DNA from: Phaffia rhodozyma
Lineage: Eukaryota > Basidiomycota > Tremellomycetes > Cystofilobasidiales > Mrakiaceae
DNA: 64,000 bases
NCBI GenBank assembly: GCA_014706385.1
Contig: JACGZH010000007.1
Coordinates: 813,501-877,500 of the forward strand
Reading direction: 5' to 3'
In this document: positions 33,722 through 44,812 of the stretch, piece after piece
Layout: every line of letters starts with the position of its first letter
Position numbering within the stretch: the stretch's first letter is position 1
Made by a program: the position numbers and the translations under genes
Notes under the pieces: model-generated
Told to the model about the DNA's origin: nothing
Databases searched by the model: none
Seen by the model: the letters and a program-made list of their open reading frames with translations, nothing else

Positions 33722-36286
33722 TCAACTTGAATCCTCATCGTTTCCTCCATTCTCGCCATCATCTGAATACCCAGGTCTCATATTCAACCTGTTGATCTCT
33801 GATCTTAGAGCCTCGTTCTCTCTCTGGAGGACGTCTAGTCTACGGAATGTTTGATCGAACAATGCCTTTGTCTCGAGCTTCGTTTGTCTTCTTGAGCGAA
33901 GCACTATTTTTATGTTTGTGTTCGATGGAGACAAGAGAAAACAGAATATGGGTCCATTCAAATTGATCAGCTTGAATTATGATAAAATAAAACAAAAACA
34001 CACGGACACAAAAACCCCGCTCGCGCGCACAAAAGGAGGGGGAGAGGAACAACGTACTATCTAGATGAAGATCTTTGATTTGGTTCGAAAGCATCCATAT
34101 CAACTCATCCTTTCTTCCTTCGCCCTCTCTCTCACCCCCTCGACGATATTCTCCGATTGATCGGTCGGAACGAGGCGAAGGGGGCGAGTGTGATCGTTCT
34201 CTTCTAGTCGACCCAACAGGCGAAGAAGGTGAAGGAAATCCTCGTCTTGGGTCAGACACAGATGAAGAGACCGAAATGGAGGAAGTCGATGGGATTGGTC
34301 TGATTTCGGGCCTTGTACCTGCCTCTGTCCTTGCTCCAACTGATGTTAGTTCTGTTCCAAATTCAGTCCCGATGGACGGGCGAGAGATTTGTATCGGACG
34401 AAATCGAGCGGGTGGTAGGGCAGGTAGGGAAGGCGAAGAAGACCGAAGAGCCAAAGGTTCGTCGTCCGCCGAGTTGAGAGTCAGAGGTGCACTGGTAGGC
34501 CGTGAACTAGAACGACTAGAGGGGTTGTGAGTTGATGAAATAGGTGGAACTACAACGGATGAAGGTCTTGGACGAGGTTCAACCCCAGTCTTCGTGGTGG
34601 GCTTTGATCGACTTGTCCGGGTAACTGTCTTAGCCTTTTTTCCGTTGAAGAAAGCATACGCGCACAGTTGGCCCAAAGAGAGAAGATGAGGATCAGAAAA
34701 CCAAGAGCGAAATCACTCTACGGAAAACCAGGTCGCGTTCAACTTGCCTGAGCAGCAAGAGAAAGAATGGTTGCTCCCTCGGCGCTAATCGTGAAATCTT
34801 CAGAGACAGACTCGTCTTGAACGTCTCGTCTGAGAAGCTTTCCCGTTTCTTCCGACGTGGTTCGCATTTACGAATGAAGAGGTAAAGAATTATTCATCAA
34901 GTAAATCTTATCGTTGATAGTTTTCTAAGAGTAGAGAGTTTAGACTCACCGGTTCCTATGAGGACCTCTGACCGCCCACTCCAAACGACACTGGTTAAAG
35001 GAACCCTGATCTCTCTCGCTCTCACACTCCCCGTCTCAGCGTTGACGGTGACCAAGAGCCCAGCATCTGTCACGATAGCACAGTGAGGGGTTAGTGAGTT
35101 GAATGCCAGGTCGGTTGCATTCCCGATAAACTGAAGTGACGACGGTGAAGGTAAGTCTAGACGGATAATCTTTTGAGGAGACGTCGGTTTGAGAATATCA
35201 TATCTAGAGAGAGACGACAAGTTCGTCAAAGAAGTTAAGAAGTACTCAATGGTTTATCAGTCCATCAAATGAGAGAGAAGGAAGCAGAATCAAGGTCAGA
35301 TACGAACACTAATAATTCATCTCTTCCTGATAGAAGAACAAGGAGCGTATTCCGCCGAGTTGGATGAAATCGACAACTGATAAATATACACGCAATTTGG
35401 TAAGCAGACGTCGTTTCTAGAAAGGTGATGAGAGCAAAGAAAGAGCGCCTACATGCTTGTAGATAGCTTCCTTGTTAGAATTTCGAAGAACAATAAAGAA
35501 AGTCCAATATCAGACGAGAGCTTGAACGATTAGAGAAAGTACAAAGCGTACCCCTTTTGGCTGAACAGGGATGATCGTTTGAGATCCATGTCGTCTGTTG
35601 AATACAACAACTGGATCGTTCGCATATCCTACAGCAAGTAAGGCTTCATCGACTCCCAGAGATATGTCGGTTACCGATGAGGTAAAGTGCTGACCGATAT
35701 AAGAGAGGGAACATGAAGGGTCATCAATTAGGTTCGAATATTCTCCTATGATTCAGACGCGCGCGAGAGAAAGTCGCCTACTTCAAATGTCCTGACATGC
35801 TGGCCTGTGCGGGCGTTAGATACATGTACCTATTCGAGAGACGTCATCCACGAATCAGTTGGCAATCATCTCGAGCTGTCGAACATATAGTGAGATAGTC
35901 CGATAGGTACCTTCGAGCCTTGGGAGTAGATGATCGACAATCCGTCCAAGACGTCGAGAAGCAAACAAGATATAGGTCCCTTGAACCGACGGTGCCGTTA
36001 GAAATCCAATCGTCAATACAAATGAAGGGAGCGGTGCGAGCGTAACACAAAGTATAGAAAAGTATCGAACCTCGGATTTGCTGGCTATCAACGCTCTCTC
36101 TTCTAGTTTCGACAAATCTGTCCAGACCCAGATAGCACCTCCCTCGGTCGTGCACACAAACTCGCCTGCTTTCGAAAAAGCAACCTTGGAAGGAAGCGCC
36201 TGAAGATCTGGAAGATTCGAAAGAGATTGAACATCAGGTGTCTTGAATAGAAACACCTCATCTGAGGTTGCTAACGCGAAAGCCAT
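33722..36286 (-). CDS. NEDD1: NEDD1/GCP-WD-like gamma-tubulin recruiting protein
   Basis: Probable WD-repeat adaptor that targets gamma-tubulin complexes to spindle poles. The N-terminal two-thirds, spread over about eight exons, has beta-propeller-like strands: FALATSDEVFLFKTPDVQSL, KVAFSKAGEFVCTTEGGAIW (followed by VWTDL), HVRTFEHFTSSVTDISLGVD, NATDLAFNSLTPHCAIVTDA, LTSVVWSGRSEVLIGTG. A Ser/Arg/Pro-rich linker follows. The C-terminus is a coiled coil, LIWMLSNQIKDLHLDMLRSR then RRLDVLQRENEALRSEINRL, which corresponds to the conserved NEDD1 tail (I.NL.LE.LR ... L..EN..LR..I..L) that binds gamma-tubulin complexes. A GC-AG intron (34629-34747) links the propeller part to the linker. Start at 36284-36286; in-frame upstream codons include a His run and are probably leader. 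Confidence 0.72.
34629..34747 (-). other. GC-AG intron in the NEDD1-like gene
   Basis: On the minus strand, LSLAAQ ends at CAG and is followed by GCAAGT (34742-34747). The acceptor CTAAG before ACAGTT joins it to TVTRTSRSKP in phase 0. Reading through the donor meets TGA after two codons, so an intron is required. The acceptor choice is less certain than the donor. Confidence 0.6.
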
Positions 36287-36447
36287 CGTATGTTGGTGAT
36301 GATGATGATGATGGTTGAAATGAATGTTGTGAGCTGAGAACGTTGTAAGCATGATTACGTAAGCGATCTTTCGCTTCCTCTTCAGCATTGTTGACGTTGA
36401 GAGTTAACTCATACCTTCCCCTCATTATCATCGCCGACATTACAATC
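36287..36447. promoter_or_regulatory. Compact divergent promoter, NEDD1-like / THO1
   Basis: Only 161 bases between divergent start codons, including a (CAT)n/(GAT)n-like tract next to the NEDD1-like start. It must contain both core promoters unless transcripts overlap. Confidence 0.45.
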
Positions 36448-37574
36448 ATGGCCGCCCATACCGAAGACGAATTGTAAAGTAGCTCTACAAATACTTAGGG
36501 TGTGGATCTGTATTGTTTCTGACGAAGGTTAAATCTTTCTTTATGTCTGTAACTCCGATTGCTTTCACCTATCCATCAGGAAAGCACTCAAAGTAGTCGA
36601 TCTCAAACATCTCCTTTCTGAGGCAAACCTACCGACGAGCGGTCGGAAAGAGGAGCTTATCGCTCGCTTATTGAACTCTGAATCAACTGAGAACTCGAAC
36701 TCGGAGCCTATGAAGGCTATAGAGAGACAAGACTCAACTACTGCTTCTGCTTCCAACGAGACGAAGACTTCTGAAGAGGTGAGGTTCATAGATTTGATCT
36801 GGATATATTGTTCATCGAACAAAACGCGTCATGTTCACACTCTACTCGTAATTCTTTTCAATCTCGTTTGTCAAACCAGACTATCTCTACATCCATACCT
36901 GCTGCTGATGCCGCATCGTCAGTTGAGATAGCTGAGAAGGTGAGATTGCCCCCTCCTATCAGACAATAATACGCGAGTGATTGCTGATCATCGGGTTGAA
37001 CCATCTAGACTACCTCGACAGGATCTGTCGCTGCCCCATCCGAGGAGAAGACCGCTTCCAACAAAGAGATAGATGAGGAGATTGAGAAGAGGAAGAGTCG
37101 AGCTGCCCGGTTCGGAGTTGTTCGTTGAATTTCCTTCTCTTTCAAGTACCCCAACTTCGCCATCCGTCTCGGTTGACACGCTGAATGCACCTTGCCTATC
37201 TATCTTCGTTCCATGTTACACGCAGCCTTACGTCGATACTAAAGATACAACCGTCAGACCCAAGACAAACACCATCCAACCTCCTAAAGCAGCAGCCGCA
37301 ACGGCCAAGCCCACATCAGAAAAGGTACTCAAATCTGAGCCCGCAAAGGTGTTGGATCCGGTCGAGGAGGAAAAGAAGCGCAAGCGTTTGGAGAAGTTTG
37401 GACCTGTCCGACCGGTGGTGAGTTTCTTCCTAAAACCTGATATTGATTCCATCTGTCCTCTATATGTGCTCAGCAAGAGAGGCACATTCTGAATAAATAT
37501 CACTTAATCAAACCTTTTTTCGTCGTCCATATGTTGTCTAGGCCGAAGAGAAGAAGGCAAAGACGGCAGCTTGA
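36448..37574 (+). CDS. THO1: SAP-domain RNA-binding protein, Tho1/SARNP family
   Basis: Nuclear mRNP protein linking transcription to mRNA export. Exon 1 (MAAHTEDEL) splices to ALKVVDLKHLLSEANLPTSG then RKEELIARLL, a textbook SAP helix-loop-helix. A Ser/Thr/Glu-rich linker follows over three short exons. The C-terminal RNA-binding motifs of the family appear twice: KRKSRAARFGV, and later KRKRLEKFGPVRPV, ending AEEKKAKTAA with TGA at 37572-37574. At about 210 residues it matches Tho1/SARNP in size. The junction after RAARFGV uses a GTTCGT donor, weaker than its neighbours. Divergent from the NEDD1-like gene. Confidence 0.85.
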
Positions 37575-38041
37575 ACAGATTGATTTCTCTAGATGAAACG
37601 GGAAGATCTTGAATAAAAGAACATACATACAAGTATTGGAAGAAGCAATAGAAGCAATGTGCAACTGCTTCTCTCTTCTTGATCTATCTTTCTTCCTATT
37701 TTTTATATCTGTTTGTGATCAATACAAAAATGAAGCAAATTCAATGTAATGTATCTATGTCCTGATTGTTTCTTTTGCGATAAGCCAGATGATTTTTGTA
37801 TCTAAGAAAGAGCCCAATAACATCTTAGTTTGAGTTGTGTATTAAGGATCAAGATGGACCGATCTCCCAACTACGTTCAGTTTCTTGGCAGCATTTCATT
37901 TTGTCATGCATCCCGGGCTTATTGCGTAAACTGTACTGATATATGGCCAGCATGGTTTAGCAATTTTCTTGCCCTCTTTTCTATGGTTTAACTTCATCTC
38001 TCTCACTCTTCCAAGATTTCACTCTGTCTTATCCTCCACTT
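37575..38041. other. Intergenic, THO1 3' flank to small paralogue A
   Basis: About 470 A/T-rich bases. No coding or RNA feature recognised. The last 100 bases are pyrimidine-rich and may be the promoter of the 38042 gene. Confidence 0.4.
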
Positions 38042-38592
38042 ATGAGTACATACAAGCCGATAAATACAATTACTTCGTGGAATCTATCTCCAGAAGAGAA
38101 CACGATTGTCTTGGAAAAGATTCGTGAGAACTATGTGGACTACTTTCGGTTACCAAAAATAATTGAACGAAACCCGGATGTGCCTTATACATGCTTCGTG
38201 ATGGTTGTCTTCGCTCTCTTTTCTCTCCCTCTCTCGGTACACAGACGGAACAGAGATGCTGATAATCGTTATTCGTTTACGTCCTCGATATCTATTGACT
38301 TTTTCGCCGTTTGTCTGGATATACGAATGATCAGTTGAGGATCAAGTCCGAACGCGTGGATGATCTGGTAAGCCAATGATTATCAGCCATGATTCTTCTC
38401 TTAGTCTACGAGGTGTTTTTCAGGATAAATAATCTAATTGCTGCACTTTGCTCTATCGGTTGACTGGCTCATCTTATGGTTATAGTTGAGATGTGTAAAT
38501 ATCGTGCACGAAGAAACCGACAAGGTTGGCGCAATACTGCATCTCGTCGTCTATTGATCTAATCCTTCTCTATACTCATACAGGTGATATGA
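38042..38592 (+). CDS. Tiny paralogous gene, copy A
   Basis: Unrecognised protein of about 80 residues, in four exons with all introns in phase 0. Exon 1 (38042-38203) encodes a start of MSTYKPINTITSW, then NLSPEENTIVLEKIRENYVD, FRLPKIIERNPDVPYTCFVM. Exon 2 (38335-38367, 33 nt) encodes LRIKSERVDDL. Exon 3 (38486-38524, 39 nt) encodes LRCVNIVHEETDK. Exon 4 reads only VI before TGA. The copy at 48874-49537 has the same exon sizes for exons 2 and 3 and the shared pattern NL.PEEN..(I/V)L..I..(..)FRLP...E..PD.P..CFV. The C-terminus looks truncated relative to copy B, so exon 4 may be misplaced or this copy may be decaying. Function unknown. Confidence 0.6.
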
Positions 38593-39962
38593 ATCGCTGA
38601 CTAGCCCGCTGATTCTATCCGTCTGATTTCGACATGTCACTCGGCCCCATTCTACTTCCGGGACTGAATCTTTTGTATATGTGTTTATGTCCGGTCATCA
38701 TCGTATCTTGTTTCTGATTGGATAGTTCAATCTTGATGGTAAGTGACTAATTCTGGGCCGGTATTATCATGATTATTGTTATTTTAGGAAGAGCGTTCTA
38801 GCCAAGGGTCTGAATACCTTACTTCCACTACTCGAAGTGTACTCTCATCGAAGCTTAGTCCCTAGAGATCAAACGGATGATCAATCTTTGTGAGGCCGGG
38901 CTAGAACTTCCGCCACGTTGTCTTGGTCTCGGAATATCAATTCATCGTAACTGACCATGCGCACTTCTTCCTTGCTTCACATGTATCCTACTGGATCATG
39001 ATAAACGCGTGTTCCAACTCATTTTGAACCCTGCCCATCCAACATCAGGTTCTGCGTCGTGGTCGATTGCAAGTCCCTTAGTCGCATATAATCTTGCGCG
39101 GTAGAGATTCAACTGTCTTATGTCCGGTTCATTAATCGTTCTTTCGATATTTGTAGACGACAATGCCGACGGTTTCTACAAGCATTACCAGAACCCAAGT
39201 CTAAGGGTGAGAGGACCGTTTGATTTCCTCCGATCATTTCCTACGACCGGTTTCTTATCTTTTGAGCATCTTCTTCTCTCTCAGAACATCTACTCTTGTC
39301 AGGATTTCCTCGTCGAACCACCCCGTCTTAGCTTTTACGTTGATTCCTCAATCTCTTCAAGCTTGGAGTAGTTCAAATCCATTCATTCTTCTTCTTTGGG
39401 CGGCCGAATAAAGGCCTAGTGAGGGCAACTCTGTTTTCTTACCATATGCTTCTGACATAATCAACTTGTATCCTCTCCTTCTTGACTCTGATAACCACTC
39501 TTAATGGCATTTGTTCTTCATCACCAAGGACCAGTAGGCGCGAAGAGCCAGAAAGTAGAAAACAAAGAGCAGAGAGAAAGAAGCAAAGGGACAGGAAAGG
39601 GGGTGAAGGGGCCCCATTTTTAAAGAGTAAGCTCGAATGCACGGCTCATACGTGAAAATATACGCACGCATGCGCATAGGAGGAATCTCTTTGTTTAGCA
39701 AGTGGACATGAAAAAGAAGGTTAAAAATTACCACAACAAATCGCAGGAAGATAGAGAGAAGAAAGGCAAGCATGTTGAAGGTTCTATATATGGAGAGAAA
39801 GGGGGTCATAGCACGTAGAATGTTCATATATTGAGTACTGAAAGGCAAGAAAGAAGAAACCGGAGAGGCTTGAAGAGGAAAAAGGTGCAAAAGCCCAGGA
39901 AAGAACTAAACGAACAACTTAAAGGAGCGGAGAAACAGGAATCGAGAAAGAAAAGCTCCTTT
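38593..39962. other. Region without a supported gene
   Basis: About 1.4 kb between copy A and the 3' end of the YTH gene. One 83-codon frame at 39120-39371 is unremarkable and I could not extend it by splicing. The last 500 bases probably include the YTH gene's 3' UTR. A missing fourth exon for copy A could lie at the left end, but I could not identify it. Confidence 0.35.
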
Positions 39963-42900
39963 CTAGTACCGAGGAGGTCCGTACCCAAGTGCTGGGCCCT
40001 GTGGCTGACCCATCCCAAACGACTGTCCCTGCCCCTGCCCCAGTCCGGGTCCGGGTCCAGGTCCGGGCCCGAGTCCCGATCTAGCAGTATAAACTGTGGG
40101 CTGAGCCGGGAAAGAGGGAAGATGAACTGCCGCAGGATGCCAAACTTTTTCGACAGGCGGTTCCCGATGATGTTGCTGGTTATGAGGAGAGATATCTCGT
40201 TGGTTCGAAGCAAGCTCGTAATACCCATAATCCTGAAGGAGAGAAGTTCGAGCTTGATATGTATGAAATATCTGGAGCATCTCCAACCCAGCTTCAAATG
40301 GAACTGAATAAAGAGATGGAAAAATCGTGAGGATATATTGATTAGATGATAGAAGTATGATGTGATGAGACACTTACGCTCTTGTGTATCCCGAGAGTTT
40401 GTCACAGGTTTATTCTCAGATGTATTGGTTAGTCGAATATGACGAAGCGCTTGGTTCTGTGATAAACGAATCCGAAAGTGAGACGTTCAGCCATCACTCG
40501 GTGACGAATAACTGAAGCAGAGGTGAGGGTAATTCGAAAGAAAGAAGATACAAACCGGAACGTCCTTGACATAGATCCATTTAACCCGAAAGATCCCCTT
40601 CCCTATTTGACGAACGGCGGAGTTAACGATTAGATACACGTCAACTTTCAGCAAACAGACTCGAGGGCAGATAGCGAGGATTTCTACTAACACTTATCCT
40701 GGGCCCAAACCGTACTGGTGGCTGATACCAAAAAAAAACATCCAACAGGCAAGAGGTCGGCTCATTAAACAATTAATCTCTAAAATACGCACAAACTACT
40801 TACTGCTATAATCTACGTCGGTTATCATCTGAGCTATACCGGCGAAATGACCACTTGAGTTGACACTGAACATCAAGTATATCGGCTGAGAGAGAGAGAG
40901 AGAGGAAGAAACTGGATGAGACAAAGTTCCTTCAATGAGCAAGATTCTCTGGAGATTACCGCACCATGGTAGAAGCATGTTCCTTGAACGCCTTGTCCAA
41001 TCTGGCGTTCCCGTATCGCGTGCTTGCCCAAATTTCGACTTGAATACAGTAGGTTCTAATTAGCGACATCGTTAACGCACTCACAGGATGACGCGGCTCA
41101 CTCACACTTTAGAGACTTGGCTACATCATCTTCGGTATAAGATTTGATCACAAAGAACTTTGCCTGCATTTCGACCGAGCAATACACATGTCAGCTTGAG
41201 GAAAGCGAAAATGCACTTTTTACAGATAGAGAGCTAGATCAAGGAATCACGACAAACCTTTGTGGGGTTTATGTCAAATACCGGGGGATTATACCCTTTG
41301 GCCTGGATCAGTCCCTGTACATCCAGGTGCCCCGAAGCCTCGGGCAAACCGGTTTGTGCTCTCAAAAACACTGGATTCCCGCCAGGCCCAGAAAAATTTA
41401 CTCCATGATTCACTCCCATGATCGGCTGCAGATAACCGCCGGTCGGGCCTGCCAAGCTCTGTGTGATTGGAGGCAGGAGAGGTATCGGGTAAATCCCTCC
41501 CGATGGGTTTCCTCCTGTGAACGCATTCATTTGAGCTTGAAGAAGCTGATGAGGAATTGGTCCACCCATTCCTCCTATCGACGTAGGTTGTATCATCGGA
41601 CCCAGTGAACGTCCCAAGTAGTCGCCTTGTCCGGTGGTATAGATCCCCCCTTCGTCTTCTTCGCCGGAAGCATCTCCATTCAACGCCCCACCAGATCTAC
41701 TGCCGATGATCGCATGTTTCTGATCCCAGCCCATGCCAACGGCGGTGTAAGGCTTGGCGTATTGGCTACCTGGGACGTATGTCTTCCCTGGCAAAGCCGA
41801 TTGGGGCGGTCGAGTAGTATGTCCAATCGGAGGAACATAGGGAGCGGCCGTAGCCGGCCCAGACGGCTTCTTCTGGCCGGATATTTGACCTAACGTGACG
41901 GGATCGGTAAGGAGTGACAGCTTCTTCCCACCCGGGAGGGAAGGAGTGGAAGATCCAGACCCAGAAGTAGGTCGGAAAGAGTTGTATGCGCTTCCTGCTG
42001 TCGAACCGGTCGATAAAGACTGTGGTTCGGGTGAAGCAGAGAATGATGGCTCATCCGGTCGAGGAGAAGTCGAAGGAGGTTGAGGACTAGCGTTAAGGAA
42101 CCTAGGCGGAGGTGGGTTACCACCTAAGGCCGCTTGGTCATGACTTCGGGAGGACGTTCGAGAGTGAGTTCGGAGCGATTGGCTCCGGCGAAGGTTACCA
42201 CCTGGCAAATCAGGTGAGAGCCGACCGAGATCCACGACCGGTGGCCCTAACGCGTTGTGCGCTCCGGACGATCGACCGAGCGAAGCAGCTTCGAACGCGG
42301 TTTGTAGCTGCTCAGCGTTCATCGCCGGCACGCCACCTAGTCCTCCATCCGCCTCTTCTTCCATTCGTCTGATAACTGCTCCGAATCGAGCCGACCCAGG
42401 GACCGGACTGAGGAGCGAACCAGCATTCAGTACTCTGGAGTGATCTTCCCAACTGAGATTACTCGAGATACTGTTCGAACCCGCCCCTTGGTTCCCCCAG
42501 GGAGAAGCCTGAATGGGCGACGTCGGAGGCGGCAAGTCTTGATCTTCAGGCGCGCTCAACACGGAATGTGAGGCAGAGGAAGATGCTGGGTATGGTCGTT
42601 GAGTGTTCGATAGAGGGAGTGGACTCGCCTTGAGTCGGTCTGAAATCCGGGTGTTCATGCCCTGTTGAGTTAAGCTCTGATGCCTTCGGAGACTGGCCTC
42701 GACCTCGGCCTGAGAATTTTCGTTTACATGCTCACCCGTTCCGCTGGCAGATCTGGCGTGACCGCCGACGAGGCTAGCAGATCCAGGGACGGTAGATGTC
42801 GGTGAGAGTGGTGTATGCTGGGATCGACTCCCGGAAGGAATCAATTGTAGAGATCTTTGATGTCGAAGAACGCTGTTTGAGAATGTAGACGGAGAGTTGG

Positions 42901-44084
42901 ATTCCATAGTTTCCTGAGTAAGCCATCAGGAAATTAAAAAAGATTGGTAGATATGATATTGTCGAGAAGAAAGACTATAATTCAGCAGAGCGAACTCAAA
43001 CAAGTGGTTTCCATCCGCCAAAAACGGGGGAGGCGACATCCTAAAAACAGATAGATAGAAGAGCCAGCAAGAATGAGTGACTCACCGCTCGTTTCTTCTC
43101 TGCAAGTGCTTGTTCCCATATCTTGTCGTCTTGAGGATCTACTCCTTTGGTTTGTGTGGGTCCTACTGGAGAATAAGCGGTGATCGAGTCCAACCTGGAG
43201 ACCCCTGGGGATGTTTGTGCTTTTATTCCTGCTCGAGTCGCTCGAGCTTGGAACGCTGCAGAAAGACAGGAATAATCATTTGAGATGAGCACCATGGCCT
43301 TGACTTTGAACTCCGACCTTCCTGTTCCTTTATCCAGCCACTCTATGAGGTCGTAAGAGGAACAGAAGAAAAAGGAGCATAACATACCACTATTTTTAGA
43401 AGGCAAGCTCCCATGCCTTGTCAGATTTCCCATTCTGTCTAAACCAGACCTCGTCAACCCACCTAAAGCAGCCGTCTTACTTTCCTTTCCGTCTTTCCCA
43501 CCTTCTTCTCCATCCCCTTCGTCTTCCTCCTCTGCTTCTTCACCTAAGCTTTCCGCCTGAGTCGAACTAAGGTACTTCTTATGTCTCGACCCTGTAGATT
43601 GATGTCTCCTAATATCCGAGGATCCTCCCCCTCCTCCGGTATACGCCGAAGGAGAGATCGCCCATGGATGACCGCTAATCGTCGTCGTGGCAGTCGGGCT
43701 GAGAGGAGAGTTGAGACCGCCTATATTTAATGAACAGGAAGAAGCAGGCGAGAGAGATCCTTGGGATGAGTATGAAGCTGGTGATCTGAACACCGTCGTA
43801 TTCGGCGTAGACTCGATCGGCGAGACCAAGACGGACGAAGCTGATTGGGACGAGGAAGAAGAATGTGTCGGGTCTAGATGAAGCTGTGGTTGTTGATGGA
43901 GTGAAGGAACCGGAGAGATACTTTGCTGTTGTTGCTGTTGTTGATTTTGCTGGTTCTGAGATTGAGTTTGAGCAGAAGGCGTTGCGATTGATGAGGTTAC
44001 TGTCGATGTCGCAGTCGCTTTGGCCTCTTCCGCTGCTTTCTGTCGACGAACTCTGTTGAGGTTGACGAAAGAACTAGATGGCAT
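39963..44084 (-). CDS. YTHDF-type YTH-domain protein (m6A reader)
   Basis: Probable cytoplasmic reader of N6-methyladenosine in mRNA. The first exons encode MPSSSFVNLNRVRRQKAAEE and a Gln/Ser-rich disordered region, then KIWEQALAEKKRA, which splices in frame (GCG to GAAACT) to the long exon ending near 41,240. That exon is Pro/Ser/Gly-rich disorder, as in YTHDF proteins. The YTH domain spans the small exons after it: KFFVIKSYTEDDVAKSLKVE then IWAST, GNARLDKAFKEH, PIYLMFSVNSSGHFAGIAQM, KGIFRVKWIYVKDVPNQALR, HIRLTNTSENKPVTNSRDTQ, then EVPFEAGLEMLQIF. Cage tryptophans are visible in EIWAST and VKWIYV. A tail of GPGPGPGLGQGQ type and GYGPPRY ends it; TAG at 39963-39965. About 1,000 residues. Start ATG at 44082-44084; an in-frame upstream start would add 18 residues. 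Confidence 0.9.
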
Positions 44085-44812
44085 CTCTCCAAATGGCCAA
44101 AGAGAAGAAGAAGAGAAAAGAGGAGACAAGAAGAACAAGAACTAGTTCCTATATAATAAACGAGAGAATGGGCCAAGAGGAAGAAAAGGAGAGGAGAAAG
44201 GAAATCGATTGGACAGAGTTCTTGGAAGCGGGGCGAAGGATGAACGAGGAATACGCAGGGCAGCCAGAGATCTTTTGTGTCTCATATTTCTAGCGGCGTT
44301 TGATTACATGTGTTTTTTCTCTTGGTTTTGTATATTTCATCAGATTCTATTAGTATTCATATCCTGCACTAGTTTTCTTCATCTCGAGCATCTTTCGTCA
44401 TCTATCTTGTGATCTCGTGAAAGCTCATGGACACCGTTGAGATCGAAACGTGTGGAAATGAAGAGAAACAAAGATACGAAGGGCAACAAGATAAAAGGTT
44501 AAAATGCAACAAAAAACGAAGAAAGAAGGTTGGAAGAATTGTCGAAGAAAGAGAAGAAATAGAAATATAGTATCTCATCTACAGGTATTAACGAACGAAA
44601 GTAAAGAGAAGAATATAGCAATTAAAGAATGAACATAGACGACAGCATACCGCTTTTATGCATCTTCTCTATCTCTCTTTCCCGTGATCCCAAGCGACCC
44701 GGCACGTTGTGGTTATCGATATTATCTCTGTGGTTATGAGTTTGGTGTTTTGGTATCGTTTTTGCGTGTGTTTCGGGTTTTTTTCTTTCTTTGAAAGACA
44801 AAGTCAACGGGT
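44085..44812. other. Intergenic between two minus-strand genes
   Basis: About 730 bases: 5' leader and promoter of the YTH gene plus the 3' flank of the Hap2 gene. Purine-rich on the plus strand near 44,090-44,260. No gene recognised. Confidence 0.4.

Noticed and set aside
39831..40307. 158-codon plus-strand frame at the 3' end of the YTH gene
   Set aside because: It is antisense to the last YTH exon and flank; the minus-strand reading gives the conserved YTH end.
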